Positions 32,993 through 44,400 of a DNA stretch of 64,000 nt are shown piece after piece. Both the position numbers and the translations under genes were made by a program. The DNA lies in the NCBI RefSeq assembly GCF_002078875.1, contig NC_034421.1, positions 12,415,449 through 12,479,448 on the forward strand, read 5' to 3'. Each line of letters begins with the position of its first letter. Position 1 is the first letter of the stretch. Origin of the DNA: Numida meleagris. Its lineage: Eukaryota > Chordata > Aves > Galliformes > Numididae. The notes beneath the pieces were generated by a model. It was not told where the DNA came from. It made no database searches and saw only the letters and a program-made list of their open reading frames with translations.

Positions 32993-34778
32993 GGCCTGTC
33001 ATGGGAAGTCCCAGAGCAGAACGAGTTTTGTGGGAGTTGCTTCTACGCTGCTCAGCGTTAACCTCCTTTCATGGGAACGCGCTGAAGCGGGCACACCGCT
33101 GACACACGGCCGCACGAGAGCCGCTCCTTCCAGGGGACTCGGGGCCAGCGAGCTCAGGGACAGCAGCAGAGCTCGCTCTCCTTGCCCAGGCCCAAACCAG
33201 GCTCCCACACCCGGCACAGGGATGGCAGAGCCCTACTGGCCATGGAGAGACCTCAGCAGCCATGAGGATCTGTGTGTAGAGCAGCAGGAGGGGGAGATTC
33301 CGTGAGAGGATAGCCGTGACCGGCCCAACAGATTGGAGGGACAACAAGCAGACAAGCCTTCAGGCCCACAAGGTCTTTCTTGAAGTCCTTCCATCAGAAC
33401 TTGAAGGAAGGAAGCACCTAAAAGCTCACCTCTTCTTTCCAACTATATCAACAGATCTAACCCAACTTATCACCTCCTCTTGCAAACACTGCATCACGGA
33501 GATATGTTGCTTTCCAGCTCTTCTACTTCCACACACAGAGCAAAGACCCGATTCTCCTTCCCAGGGTCTGCTCCCCAGCTTGCCCCAAGTGGGCCCTTCT
33601 ACCCCTGCATTTATTGTCTTTGTATCAGCATTGCCACAGCAAGAACATGGTGTTCCCTCCTCAGCCCATGCTTTGTTCCAAAGCGCCTTCGGATCCCTTC
33701 CTCCAGCTTTTGCTGCCTCGTCCCTTCCCATTACGTATAGCTTTTTTCCTTTACTGCAGAATGCACAGCTTTCTTCCCAGAGGAAATCAGCAGCCAAGGG
33801 GACAAAAACAGGAAGAAAAGAACCAACTTCCTGCTTGTTGGAGACCCAGGCTGGAGACATCCCCAACCAACACCGCCACAAACCCAACCTGCGAGAGCCA
33901 GGGCAGCCAGCACCATAGGGAATGAATGCTCCACTGGGCAACCCTCATCTGTGCCGCTGCCACCTCTGCAGTTACGCGAAAGGAAAGCATGAGTCAAAAG
34001 CACTCAGGGGGCTCTTTGGTGCACCACTGTGTGGCACACTACAAGGGGGAAAGAAGATGGGTGGCTTTCTGAGAAGCCCAAGAGGGTTTGGCTCTGAGGG
34101 AGCAATCCTGCAAGAGCTCCAGCCAGCACCACGCTGTGATTCCCTCACTTGGGTGCAAAACGTCAGCGTGGGACTGAATGCAGAGGAAAACCCTCATGTA
34201 CAGAAACCACGATCCCCGCTCAGCTCACGAGGCAGCTGCCCAACGCCCAGTGCCAGCGCCAGGGGAGCAGTGGGTGGGAACGCGTGGCGAGACGGGGCTG
34301 GAAGGGCCTTTCAGCACGGACCTGGCTCAGCTGAAACGAGCCATGAACACGCTCCTTCCCCTGCAGCCAAAGGCGCCGGGGTCACCAGGTCCCCACACCA
34401 CCGCTGCAGACCCTGTCACTCCCGGTCCTAACGACTGAACGGGTCTCGCACCGCTGCTCCTGCCCTTCGCCGGACCCCGAGAGCTGACGGGACCGGGCTC
34501 CCGCTGCGGCACCGGGACGAGCCGAGGTTCCGCAGCAGACCGACAGCTGCACCCGGGGGCGCCCCGGTGCCCGTCTGAGAGAGGCTGGCCGAGGGCTGAG
34601 GAGGAGCTGCCCGGCCCCAGCGCTCGGGACAGCGATCGGAGCCGGCACCTGCGCGCAGCACCGCGGAGCCTTCTCCCGCCGACGTGCCCCCCCGCCGACG
34701 TGCCCCCGCGCCGGACAGCCGCCGCTCGGGGCGCACCGAACCCGGGGGGTGCCCGCGGGGCCGGGCCGGGCGGTGCCG

Positions 34779-34790
34779 CCAGCAGGGGGC
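34779..34790 (+). promoter_or_regulatory. Predicted CTCF-type site in the RHBDF1 CpG island
   Basis: The core CCAGCAGGGGGC matches the CTCF consensus CCASYAGRKGGC at every position. It sits in an unmethylated-type CpG island near a conserved locus boundary. Occupancy is inference. Confidence 0.5.
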
Positions 34791-34920
34791 TGCCGAGCCG
34801 CGGCGGAGACGGCGGGGCCGCGGAGCGGGACGGAGCCCGCGACTCACGTGCGCTGCGGGGCCGGGGCAGCGCCCCTCGCCCGCCGCCCCCCACCCCGCCG
34901 CCCCCCTGCCCCGCACTCAC

Positions 34921-34990
34921 CGGGAAGGCGGGGAAGCGCCTCGGCGAGCCGCCGGACTCGGGCCGCCCCAGTGCGGCTAAGGGGCCGCCG
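34921..34990 (-). other. RHBDF1: Candidate RHBDF1 non-coding first exon (3' edge at 34,921)
   Basis: Minus-strand sequence CCGCCTTCCCG then GTGAGTGCGG is a near-ideal donor inside the CpG island. The upper boundary is a guess because no start site can be seen. Alternatives end at 34,848 (GCAGCGCAC then GTGAGT) and 35,188 (CAGCGCT then GTGAGT). Confidence 0.4.
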
Positions 34991-35179
34991 CCGCGGAGCA
35001 CGGCCCGAGCAGGGCGCGGAGACTCCTCCCCCGTGCCAGGGGCCGGCCGGCCGGGCACGCCATTCACAGCCGCGGCATGCAAATGGCCGCTGGGCGCCGC
35101 GCCGGGCTCGGCGGTGTGCGCCCCGCCGAGGAGCTGCGAGCGCCCGGGGCCGCGGGACGCATCCCGCCGCGCCGCCGCC

Positions 35180-35186
35180 TGACTCA
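35180..35186. promoter_or_regulatory. TGACTCA element (AP-1/NF-E2 type) in the CpG island
   Basis: A perfect TGACTCA. It overlaps the third candidate first-exon donor on the minus strand, so the same bases may be read as a donor instead. Confidence 0.3.
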
Positions 35187-35480
35187 CAGCGCTGGAATGC
35201 GCCGCGCCGGGCGGAAGCGGCCGGTCCTCGGCCCCCGCCCGCGGCCCCCGAAGCGCGGAGGCCGCCCCCCTCCCGCTCCCCGCCTCGCGCCGCCGCTGCC
35301 GGTTGCGGGCCGGGCCCGCGAGCTGCGCCTCGGAGCAAGTCCTGGGGTCCGCCTCGGAGAGCGGGCGGTCCTCCCCGCCGGGCCCCAGCTCAGCTGCGCG
35401 GTACCACGGCGTCGTCAGAAAAGCCGGTCCCGTTACCTCCGAGCCTTCGGCTGCTCCGAAGCTGCTCTCCCGGGGCGCCC

Positions 35481-38400
35481 AGCTCCTGGGCAGCCCTGGA
35501 GCTGATCCCCGACGGACATCTGCAGAGCCCGAAGCCAGGAGCTGGGCAGTTTGCGTTGCCTGGCGGAAGGGACTGGCAGCGCTCAGATCCCAGCCGGTCC
35601 TCATGGTCCCACTGCCACCCCTGAGAGCCCTCGAGGCTTCCCCAGTGCAGGTGTATGCTGCCGGCCCCCAGAACAGCCGGCACTGGCTGTGCTGCTCTCA
35701 GCCGCCTCGCTCTTTCTCGCCGTTGTACTGTCCTTGACCTCCCTGCCTCATTTTCTTGCCCCCTCCTGCCCCTCCATTATTCCTGCGTTTCCCATCAAGT
35801 TCTTCACACCTTCTCCCCCAGCCATGTGGTTAGTGTATCATCCCTTCCCTGAGCTGTTTCTTTCCTCCTGGCCCAACCATTCCCCCTCCTGCATGGCAGG
35901 ATCCATCTCATTGCTCAGCCTTTGTCCTGGGACTGCTGCTGGCGATTTCTCCATCCAGCCTCTGCGGAGCATTGCTCAGCACACATTGCTCACACCAAGG
36001 TTTGCTAGAGCCCTGACAGACACTCTCGTAAGGCCAGCAGCATGCATGTCTGTCATCATCCGGTCCCAAAACCACAGCTCCATATGGTTTTTACATCAGA
36101 AATCACTGGCGGGAGCATCCTTTGCTATATTGCCATCTCCATCATGCAAGGGTGATGAAGATGAGTGGCAGAGCTGCATGTGCTGGGAGCTCAGCAGCCC
36201 CCAGGGAGCCTCGCTGACCGCTGATAAAGCAGCACAGAGCCCCAGCGAGCCCTTGACAAGGTGGAAACTAAATTGCATGCAGAACCCCAATTGTCCAGAG
36301 AGCTCCATGAAGCTTAACAGGCACAAATTGTTTTCATATGTTTCTACCACATAAACAAGGAAAAGGAGCGCTCAGTAACATAAGAGAGATGAACTTGCAG
36401 GCCCCTTGGAAGGAACGCTCAGGAGGCAGGGCTGCTCTGACCCACCCCTGCTCTTAACCTCCTGCCAGCAGCGGGTGTGTTTTGTGAGGAAAACAAAGTT
36501 CGTGCACTGAATCATGATTTCTCGCTCCTGTTCTCGCAACACCATTGCAGAGAGCACTCCTCACACTGCTCCGAGCTAAGGTGCTTCTCCTTCAGCGCAC
36601 TGTATCAGCCTAAAAAACACGGAATGAGGTGACTTAAGACCAGATTCTGACAGCAACCACATGACATGAGGCACGTTCTTAGGATGTGTGGACACAGAAC
36701 AGGCTCCATGAGGTAGTGGTCACAGACAGTGCTCTCAGACATAGGGTTTGGGTGGTCCTGTCTGGGCCCAGGAGTTGATAAATGTATTTTCATCTCTGCT
36801 CATTGAGTGTCACCCCCCAGGAAGGCCTTAGGAAGTTCTCCTCCAAACCTGGTACATGGTGGGGTGGGTTGGCCCCAAGCTGTAGAGCTGTTGTTCATCC
36901 CTCTCCAGCAGCTCCGAGGGTGGTTCCCTCTGCATTGAGATGGGATGTCAGGTGTTTGCCCCCAGCGCTGTTTCACATGGATAAATCAGTGATGTGAGCC
37001 CAAGGCTGGTCATACCCACCCTGACCAGAAGAGCTTCCCAGATGCAAACGCACTTCTCAGGAGGACAAAAAATACCTCCTGTGTTTGCTATTTGGGTCTT
37101 TGGTTTCCTTATCTGAAAGAAAAAGAGACCTCCTGAAAATAAAGAGGAGTCTTTGGTCTTTTTCTGAAAAAGGAATTGCCCAGCCTAGGTCTCAGCTAGC
37201 AGAGGGGAGATGATTTGCCTAACTCAGTGTCCAAAGGGCTGTTATGGGAAGGAATGTTATGGGGAGGGATTGCAGGGAGCGCTTCTGTTTCAAATGGATC
37301 CTCCAAGGACCAGCCGAAGGATGCACTCTTCTGGTGGTTGTTATGTCAACATGAACATGTGATTACATGATTTTGCCTCATCTTTCTCTGCTGGAAACTG
37401 GCATTTCCTCCCTTCTGCTTAAAATTCATGAGAAACTGTGCTCCTGCCACAAGACGTGGTTGAGACCGCTCGTAACAGCCCCAGCCCTCTTGGCTGGCAC
37501 ACTGTGGAGCCATGCAGTGCTCAGAGCCAGCACAGTCCCTTTTCCATCACCTTTCTATAGCCTGTGTGCACTGCCCAGCAGCTCTGTGAGGACAGCTGGG
37601 ACACATCCGGAGCACAGAGGTCTATTTTTATCTGTATCACTTGTTATCTAGACAGATGGTTTGATTTTGACCTGCTTTATTCAGTGTTCAGGCCAAAAAA
37701 GTATCCCACTATACAGCAAGGGCAGCTGAGAGCATCGGGTTGCAGCCTTCAAGGGGAAAACAGGGCTCCCCTGGTCCCCTGGAAGCACACCAGCTTCACA
37801 GTGCCTCCTGCGCTGACATGAAGCAGGAGCACTGCCCTGGCAGCTGGCCTAGCACGGAGGGAAGAGGTCCAGAACAGCCTGGGATTTCTCACGGGGGGGG
37901 ATTAATAACACAGAAACCCAAGCGAAGTCCCATAGACTTTCAAACGCAGGTGGCCTGGTCAGGAGCCAGAGAGGGAACTGCCAGGAGCTTGAGGATGGGG
38001 ATTCCCTTTGGGGAGTGCTTTGCCATGGTGGCCCCGAGGTCACCTGCAGCCCCTTGTCAGGGAACACAGCAGGTTCCTGGGCACCCACATCAGGTCATAT
38101 TTTCAGCCCAAGCCAGAAAGGGTTCTATGCTCCTGTACCCCGTGCACTGGGAAGGTCCCACAGCCAGCAGAAGTGGGACTGCTCACCAGGGCTGCTGCAG
38201 AAATTGTCCCCTGCTCATCCTTGCTACATGCGTGTGCAGCTGGCACTGCTTTCTGCCACAGCTTCACGCTGGGAGCGCACTCAGCCTTTCTTCCTTCACC
38301 ATTACACACCCCAAGGATTTTTAGCAGGTGGTTGGTTTAGAGGTGAGAACATAATTTAGGTACTGGTGACCTGATGGCCAGGGCATGCTTGGCACTAAAA

Positions 38401-39100
38401 GGCAGAAGAGAAGAAAGTGAGACTAATGGGTGACGGCAGACCCAAGTGCCTGCAGCAGCTTCCTGCCCCAGTACAGGCAGATATGCAATAGCAGGGATTC
38501 TGACGGGCAAAAAAATAATATTGACACTATTTAGAATGCAAAATAAATACCTTTTCTTAAAGGAAAAAAAAAGGCTACTAACAAGTAGCTGTGTCACAAC
38601 TTGTATTTCTTACAATCCACTCAATTTACATTAAGTTCAAAAAACTAATGTCGGGCTGAAAGGCTTTTGAAGCCTCTGTCAGCCTCAGGCACAAGCGAAT
38701 ATTGCCAACATCATTATGTTTGATCACGATGTGGCAACGAGGGGCACAGAAGTGGATCCAGCTTGGCGATTTCACGCAGCTCACAGAGCAGTGGGTGTGC
38801 TCGGGGCTGAGCTGGCAGCAGTCCTGCGGGGCTGCACACAGCAGGGACTGGAGCTGAGCCATCCATTAAGGTCCAGGGAAGAGCTCCCAGAATAAAGCCG
38901 AGCCCCACACTGTCCTAAACCAGGACAGCTGCTTCACATCTGAGGCACGTTCAGTGAGTCCATGTGGGTCATAGGGACCAAAACCAGAGTTCTCCCTGAA
39001 GACAAGGCGGGTGAGGAGGCAGAATGTTGAGAAAGTGGGAAGCTGGTGGTCTCCCCGACCGCTTGCACCCACAGGACCTGCTGCCCAGCAGGAGCATGAG
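35481..39100. other. Intergenic region upstream of RHBDF1
   Basis: No gene recognised. A 267-codon plus-strand frame at 35,551-36,354 leaves the CpG island in the divergent direction. Its composition is not protein-like and I see no good splice or start context. Another frame at 37,740-38,324 is equally unconvincing. Confidence 0.55.
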
Positions 39101-41400
39101 GAAATCACATCAAAACTCAACCCAGGCATTTCCTGCCCCAATTAATTGCAATTGATGATTCCTAGCTCTGGCTGCGGGAAATGTGTGTGTTTTCAGTGGC
39201 AGAAGGAGGTGGAGGAGTGGAAATAACATAAAACTATGATTTCAGTGCCAGCCCTTGCAGAAATATTTATTTTGAACTGTGTTTCACCCAGAAAAGCCAT
39301 TCAGATCAAAAGGGCAATTTTCATTTTGGTCAACCATTGCGGGAATTGGCAAAAATAATATATAAAAAAGGGATGTGTGAGGATGGCCGTTATATCCAAA
39401 CTATTTAGGAAATACCGCTTAGCAAAATATCTTCGTTCCCTCTAGTTTATCCCCACAACAACAAAAAAAAGAGTTTTTAACTTATATACATAAAGAGAAC
39501 ATACACACGTACATATGTTTCACAACGAGGGAAGAAAAATGTCATGGGGAAAGCAAGATGAAAGCCCCAAAATATCTGCTATGGAGCATGAAAGATTCTT
39601 ATCATTTCCCAATCCACTGCTGGCAAGAGATTAAATCATATTGCTCCAGAATTTCGAAACTGGACAGATTTATTCCAGAGGCACAGGAGGGCTCTTACAA
39701 AGCAGTCAAATATGGAACATACTCACTGAGCCTGTGATCAAACCTTGCTATCACACTGCAAGAACATAAGAAGCCGAATTCAAATTGCATAAATTACCTT
39801 TGAGTTAATGATCTGTAATTCTGGAGTGCCCCCATTTGAAATGGTGAGCCTCATGTCCAACTTCTCCTAAGGACTTGCAAAAAACCTGCTCAGCCAAACA
39901 GGGCTTTGTACAAATCCAGTAAATCCTTAAAGAAATCTTGACAAATACTTTTGGCATAGGCAAGTAGGAGACAAAGTAAGAGGCTGAAATTTCAAAGTAA
40001 AATCCTTTTTCCCTATTTCTGTAACACCGTTTAGATCCACCCTTCACCAACAAGCAATATAACCGTATCAGACTTCAGCAAGATATACTGTAGTCAGTTT
40101 GACTTAAGGAGCAATATCTAATGTAGATTCTATTTCAGACAATCCAAGTTCATGGATTCTGGCCTAAACCGATGGATCCCTGCACTTCCCAAACAGTAGG
40201 TAAGGGTACAACTGGAAAGGTTTCTTGGTACTACTGGAAAGGACCCTTTCCTGGTCCTTTATTAGTTTGGCCCTTCTGTACTAGGCCTCATTTTTCAAAT
40301 TGCAGCAGGAACTAAAGAAAAAAGAGAGGGCTAGCTAACCAGGGAAGGCAAGTAAAGAATGAGAATTCTTAAGCTGAAAAACAACAGAGCTGAGTAGAAA
40401 TCTTGACTACTACCCAAGACCTCTGCATATATTACATTTTATTATAAACATTTATTCCAAAAAGTCTTCACTTGGAGCAGATGAGCCCAGTGGAGTGATC
40501 CCAGTGGAGTGGTTTAGCACTAGCCAGCCTACAATTATCCATGCTGCTTGTTTATCCTCCCCTAACATTCTGGCACACTAAGCATTTTGAAATCATACGG
40601 AGCTTCCTGCTGCTCTAGGACTTGTGAAGTCCCAAAGCCAGTCATTCAGAGAATTCCCAAGTTGCTGTTTGGAATACTTTTGGGTTTATATGTGACCAAG
40701 AGGTCTTCTCAGAGCCTTGGCTAAGGCAGACCACCTGCTCCAGAGGCTTCTTTAACTGGGCATGACAATTGTACCAGTAAATATGGTCAAAGAGTCAGGC
40801 AGAAAACAAAAAAATTAGGCCAACCTCCTTCAGGATTTGGAAAAAAAAAAAAAAGAGAGAGAGAACACATCTTCATTCCAAATCGCTACAAAGCCCCTGG
40901 ATTTCAAGCTGTCCACAAAAAGGTCTGTACAAAATGTCTGAGTCTTTCAAAAATTAAACCCCAAAACACGAATGTGTCAACATGGTCCATTTTTAATGTA
41001 GCTTACAGAAACATCTGAAAAACTGGGTGGGGAATTGTTTCAGAAAAGGGCAAAGCCTTCCAAACTGCTCCCTTCCAAGATCTCTCAGAGCTGTGGACGA
41101 AATGGACAGATGTTTTACTGGTATCCCAGTGCAATCCCTACAGGGCACACTCGATTCTCTGGGGAAGGACAAGTTTGGAACTTGGCTGCCCCAATCCGAT
41201 TCCTGCAGCAGATGGGTTGTGCCCACTGTGCATCTTTCCAGCAGTGGGGCCTTTCCTGGGTTCTGATGTCTATTTGGATTGCAGCCCTTGCTGCTAGCAA
41301 GTGAAAGAAGCTGCTCACTGTCTCAACCCTATTCTCCCCCGAATAAAGCCTTGCAGGAAAGGGAAGGGATCATTCCATTTCTTAAAGGGCAGCTGACTCC
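39100..41400. other. AT-rich intergenic region, no gene seen
   Basis: Frames are very short. Contains an A14 then (GA)n run near 40,842-40,865 and several A runs near 39,450. No transposon recognised. Confidence 0.6.
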
Positions 41401-44400
41401 CCTCTAAATGGCCACATTCTTGTCCCACTTGCAGAGTGCAGCTGGTGCCAAACTTGGTCACAAAGACGTATTCACGGCTTTTTCCTTCCTACACATTCAG
41501 GAGTTGAAAGCCAGTTTGGTACAAACTCTCCGAAATGACTTATTCAGCAGCTGCTCGCCAGCTTCCTGTTTGCAGAGCAGTGAAGCTGGAGCCAGGGCAC
41601 GAGCCCATACACTGCGCACGCTGCCATAGGGAGACTCTGCTCCTCGGACAGTCCCCAGGCCAGGGAGCCTGCCAGCCATCACTGGTGGGGCTTGGTTTGG
41701 GCACAGGCCCCATCACCACGCTGGATTTTTCACCTCTGCTTTTGGTTTCATCACCAAATTTGCTCTTTCTTGAGGTTGCTGCTCCATGGGACACGTTCCA
41801 GCTCTAATGAGGTTCTTTTCGGCAGTAAATAATTCCTGCTGTCTCCAAGGGAATGAAGCAAATACTCAGCCTTAAGCTACTGAGCACTGAGGGCAGCCAG
41901 TTCCTACCCTTGCCAACAGCCATGGAATCTATTATCCTCCCTGGGATCAAGAGACTGAATGTCTTGTCTGAAAACCTACAGGAACGCACCGGGGGAACAA
42001 GGACAAAGCTATCCCTCAGCTCTTACTTTCATTTATAGCAGGGAGATTGGGCAAAATGGACAACACAAAGCCTCTGCTTAACATAATGCCATCTTTGCAC
42101 GGACTCCTTCCTGGTACCCACAAAGCTCCACCACACTTTGGGAAGCGCAGAGATGCCAGGCCCTAGGACTGTCCAGGTGCTTTTCAGCGGTGGGCTGATT
42201 GCTCCCAGGAGTGGCTTGAGATGGCAGGGTGTCCCTGTTTTGGGTACACCACTGGTTAACCAAGGAGAAAAACCCCTCAGCCTGTGTGAGGAAGGTGAAC
42301 AGCCCATGGGAAAACCAGTGTCTGCTGTGAGTGTGCTGGTGGTGGCTCCTGTTTGCAGGGGGAGTTGACCATGAGGTTTTCTCAGGGGCAGGCTTGGGTT
42401 GTGTGGGTTCTTCACCATGTGAGACTTTAACATGACTGCCAGCAATGTGGTTTCTCCTCTCAGCTTCCTACATGGCATTCTGCAGGAAAATGCCTGCATG
42501 GTTCTGCAATTCCCACAGCCACGCTTGCTGCTCAGGTTACAAGGGGGAACTGAGAGCATCTGCAAGGCCACTGACATCTCTGGTAAAGTGACTTGCCTCA
42601 TACAAGAGATGGCCTTCATAACAGCATGCCATAGACTGTGGGGAAGGATCCTTTTGCTACCAGACACAGGTGTGTTTCTTCTAACCACCATTACAGCTCA
42701 CTTCTTATAACCGAGTGAATTGGCTCCTCATGGCCACCAGGCTGGAGATGTGAGGCAGCAAGACTTTGCATCAGTAGCCCCATGCTCTTTCACAGTTGAC
42801 CTTTGAAGGTCAAGCACTTTCTTGATATTTTGGTGGTGAGAGAGCACCTTTCTGTAGTTAGGATAAAGACCTGGAAGGTTTTCCTCAGAACTGAGGTGTG
42901 CAGTTACCGTGGTACCAAGAAAAGAGATGACATGGAGGAATGGTGAGCTTCCTCATGCCGTGGAAACATCCCAAGGAGTTTGGCCACAAATCAAGCAAGT
43001 CTGCAATGAATTTCTAGCTTTCATAAGTGTATCCTGCATGTGCACATGTATGCAATTACATACGGTCAGAGAGCCAGCATCAGAGCAGTGAAAAGAAAAC
43101 TCAGTCCTTGATCTAAAAGCCAGAGGAATCATGAGATCTTCATAGCGTTAAGTCAGACTGAGGAGTCAAATGTTCTCTTCTGGATTTGAAATCTATGATT
43201 GTATCACACACAATTCTAGGCCAGCCCTTAGTTATGCAGAATTAGCTAAGAGTTATGTTGGAAGGGCAAGGTCTGGGGAAACAGCCCCATGAAACACAAG
43301 GCCCCACAACCCTTTTGGGGCATCTTTGCAGGGCCAGAAACAGCGGTGCTCCACATCCCTGGGCAGTCCCTGCTCATACCTTTCCTGAAAGAGCTCCCAA
43401 CCTGGGAATTTGTTCCCAGGGTAGTCCCCTGTCCCACGGACCTGACTACACAGACTCCACAGCACTGATGATGTTGAAGGATCCCACAGCTGCTGCCACC
43501 TGCACTCAGCTGGATAACCTGCCCATGGGAGTGCACCACACCGTGCTCTGCCACAGTGCTCTCCTAAGATGAGAATCAGAAATGCCTCTGGAAGGAGCAA
43601 CAATCACTGCCAAGGGTGGATTAGAGCAGGAACGAGGAGGGATTTGGCAGCTCAGACACCAGAGATGAAGGATATGGGTGTTGCAGGCACGGAGCCGAGG
43701 CACGTCAGCGCTCACATCTCTCAGGCACAGTGCACAGATGGCACCAGTGGGACCCGAGCTCTCCTGGCCAGCCTCCATCCAACTTCTCCCCTTCTTCTCC
43801 CTGAGCTGTTTGTGTTCTCCCTTCTGCTCAGCTCTCTCTTGACCCTGCAGCTGTCTGCTCTGAGCCACCCAAGCCTGGGCATTCTCTGGTTTGGGCCTCC
43901 TAGCCAGGACATGGGAGCTATTACAGCCCTCTTAGGTTGCAAGGTGTGGATCTCTACTTTCTGGGAATGGGCCTATCCACATCAGCATCCTTTCCATGTG
44001 ATTGCCATGGAGAACACAACAGAAATGTTTTTGTGCCATTACATACAGCTTAAGTTTGAATCTAGCTGCAGCTGGAGTTGTTGACTGGCAAAAATAACTT
44101 GATGTCTTGTTCAGCTGATCCACGGGGTAATGCTCTGGGTGCCAGGCTGTGCTATGTGCGGGTACTGCTGGTGCCCATTCTAAATGGATATTTCCAAGGA
44201 AAAATGCTACTGTTTCCAAAAGAAGCAATGTAAATTCTCAGTGATCTTTGCGTCTGAAACAAACATTTAAATTCCTCCAGAAGAAGTGTTTGAAAGACAG
44301 GAGGATCCAGCACAGCACTGGGCCCAGGAGTCCCTCCAAACTGGGGAGCTGGCAAGGCAGACAGAACGCGACATCTGGTGCTGCTGACTCAGGCTCAACG

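Larger units (their letters stand above)
21814..34420. other. RHBDF1 first intron (between 5' UTR exon and first coding exon)
   Basis: About 13 kb with no recognised coding exon. It contains low-complexity runs (see separate entries) and many short frames without protein-like character. By size and position it is a likely home for regulatory elements, but I could not assign any single one from sequence alone. Confidence 0.6.
34430..35480 (-). promoter_or_regulatory. RHBDF1: CpG island, presumed RHBDF1 promoter and 5' UTR exon(s)
   Basis: A sharp rise in G+C with very frequent CpG, unlike anything else between 1 and 56 kb. It lies upstream of RHBDF1 on the minus strand. Three minus-strand GTGAGT donors within it could end a non-coding first exon that splices to the acceptor at 21,813: exon edges at 34,848, 34,921 and 35,188. 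The start site itself cannot be read from sequence. Long open frames on both strands here come from high GC, which removes stop codons, and should not be taken as genes. Confidence 0.85.

Noticed and set aside
33316..33941. Overlapping 200-codon plus and 171-codon minus frames in RHBDF1 intron 1
   Set aside because: Overlapping frames of like length on both strands, low-complexity Ser/Pro/Leu translation, and no family match suggest chance.
34327..35624. Long open frames on both strands in the CpG island (up to 425 codons)
   Set aside because: Very high GC removes stop codons in all frames; the translations are Arg/Ala/Pro/Gly-rich on both strands and match no family.
38626..38862. A 78-codon minus-strand frame with a protein-like centre
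   Set aside because: Too short, no splice context or family match; I could not separate it from chance.
42029..43868. Several frames over 100 codons on both strands
   Set aside because: No recognisable family, no splice or start context, and overlapping frames are similarly long.
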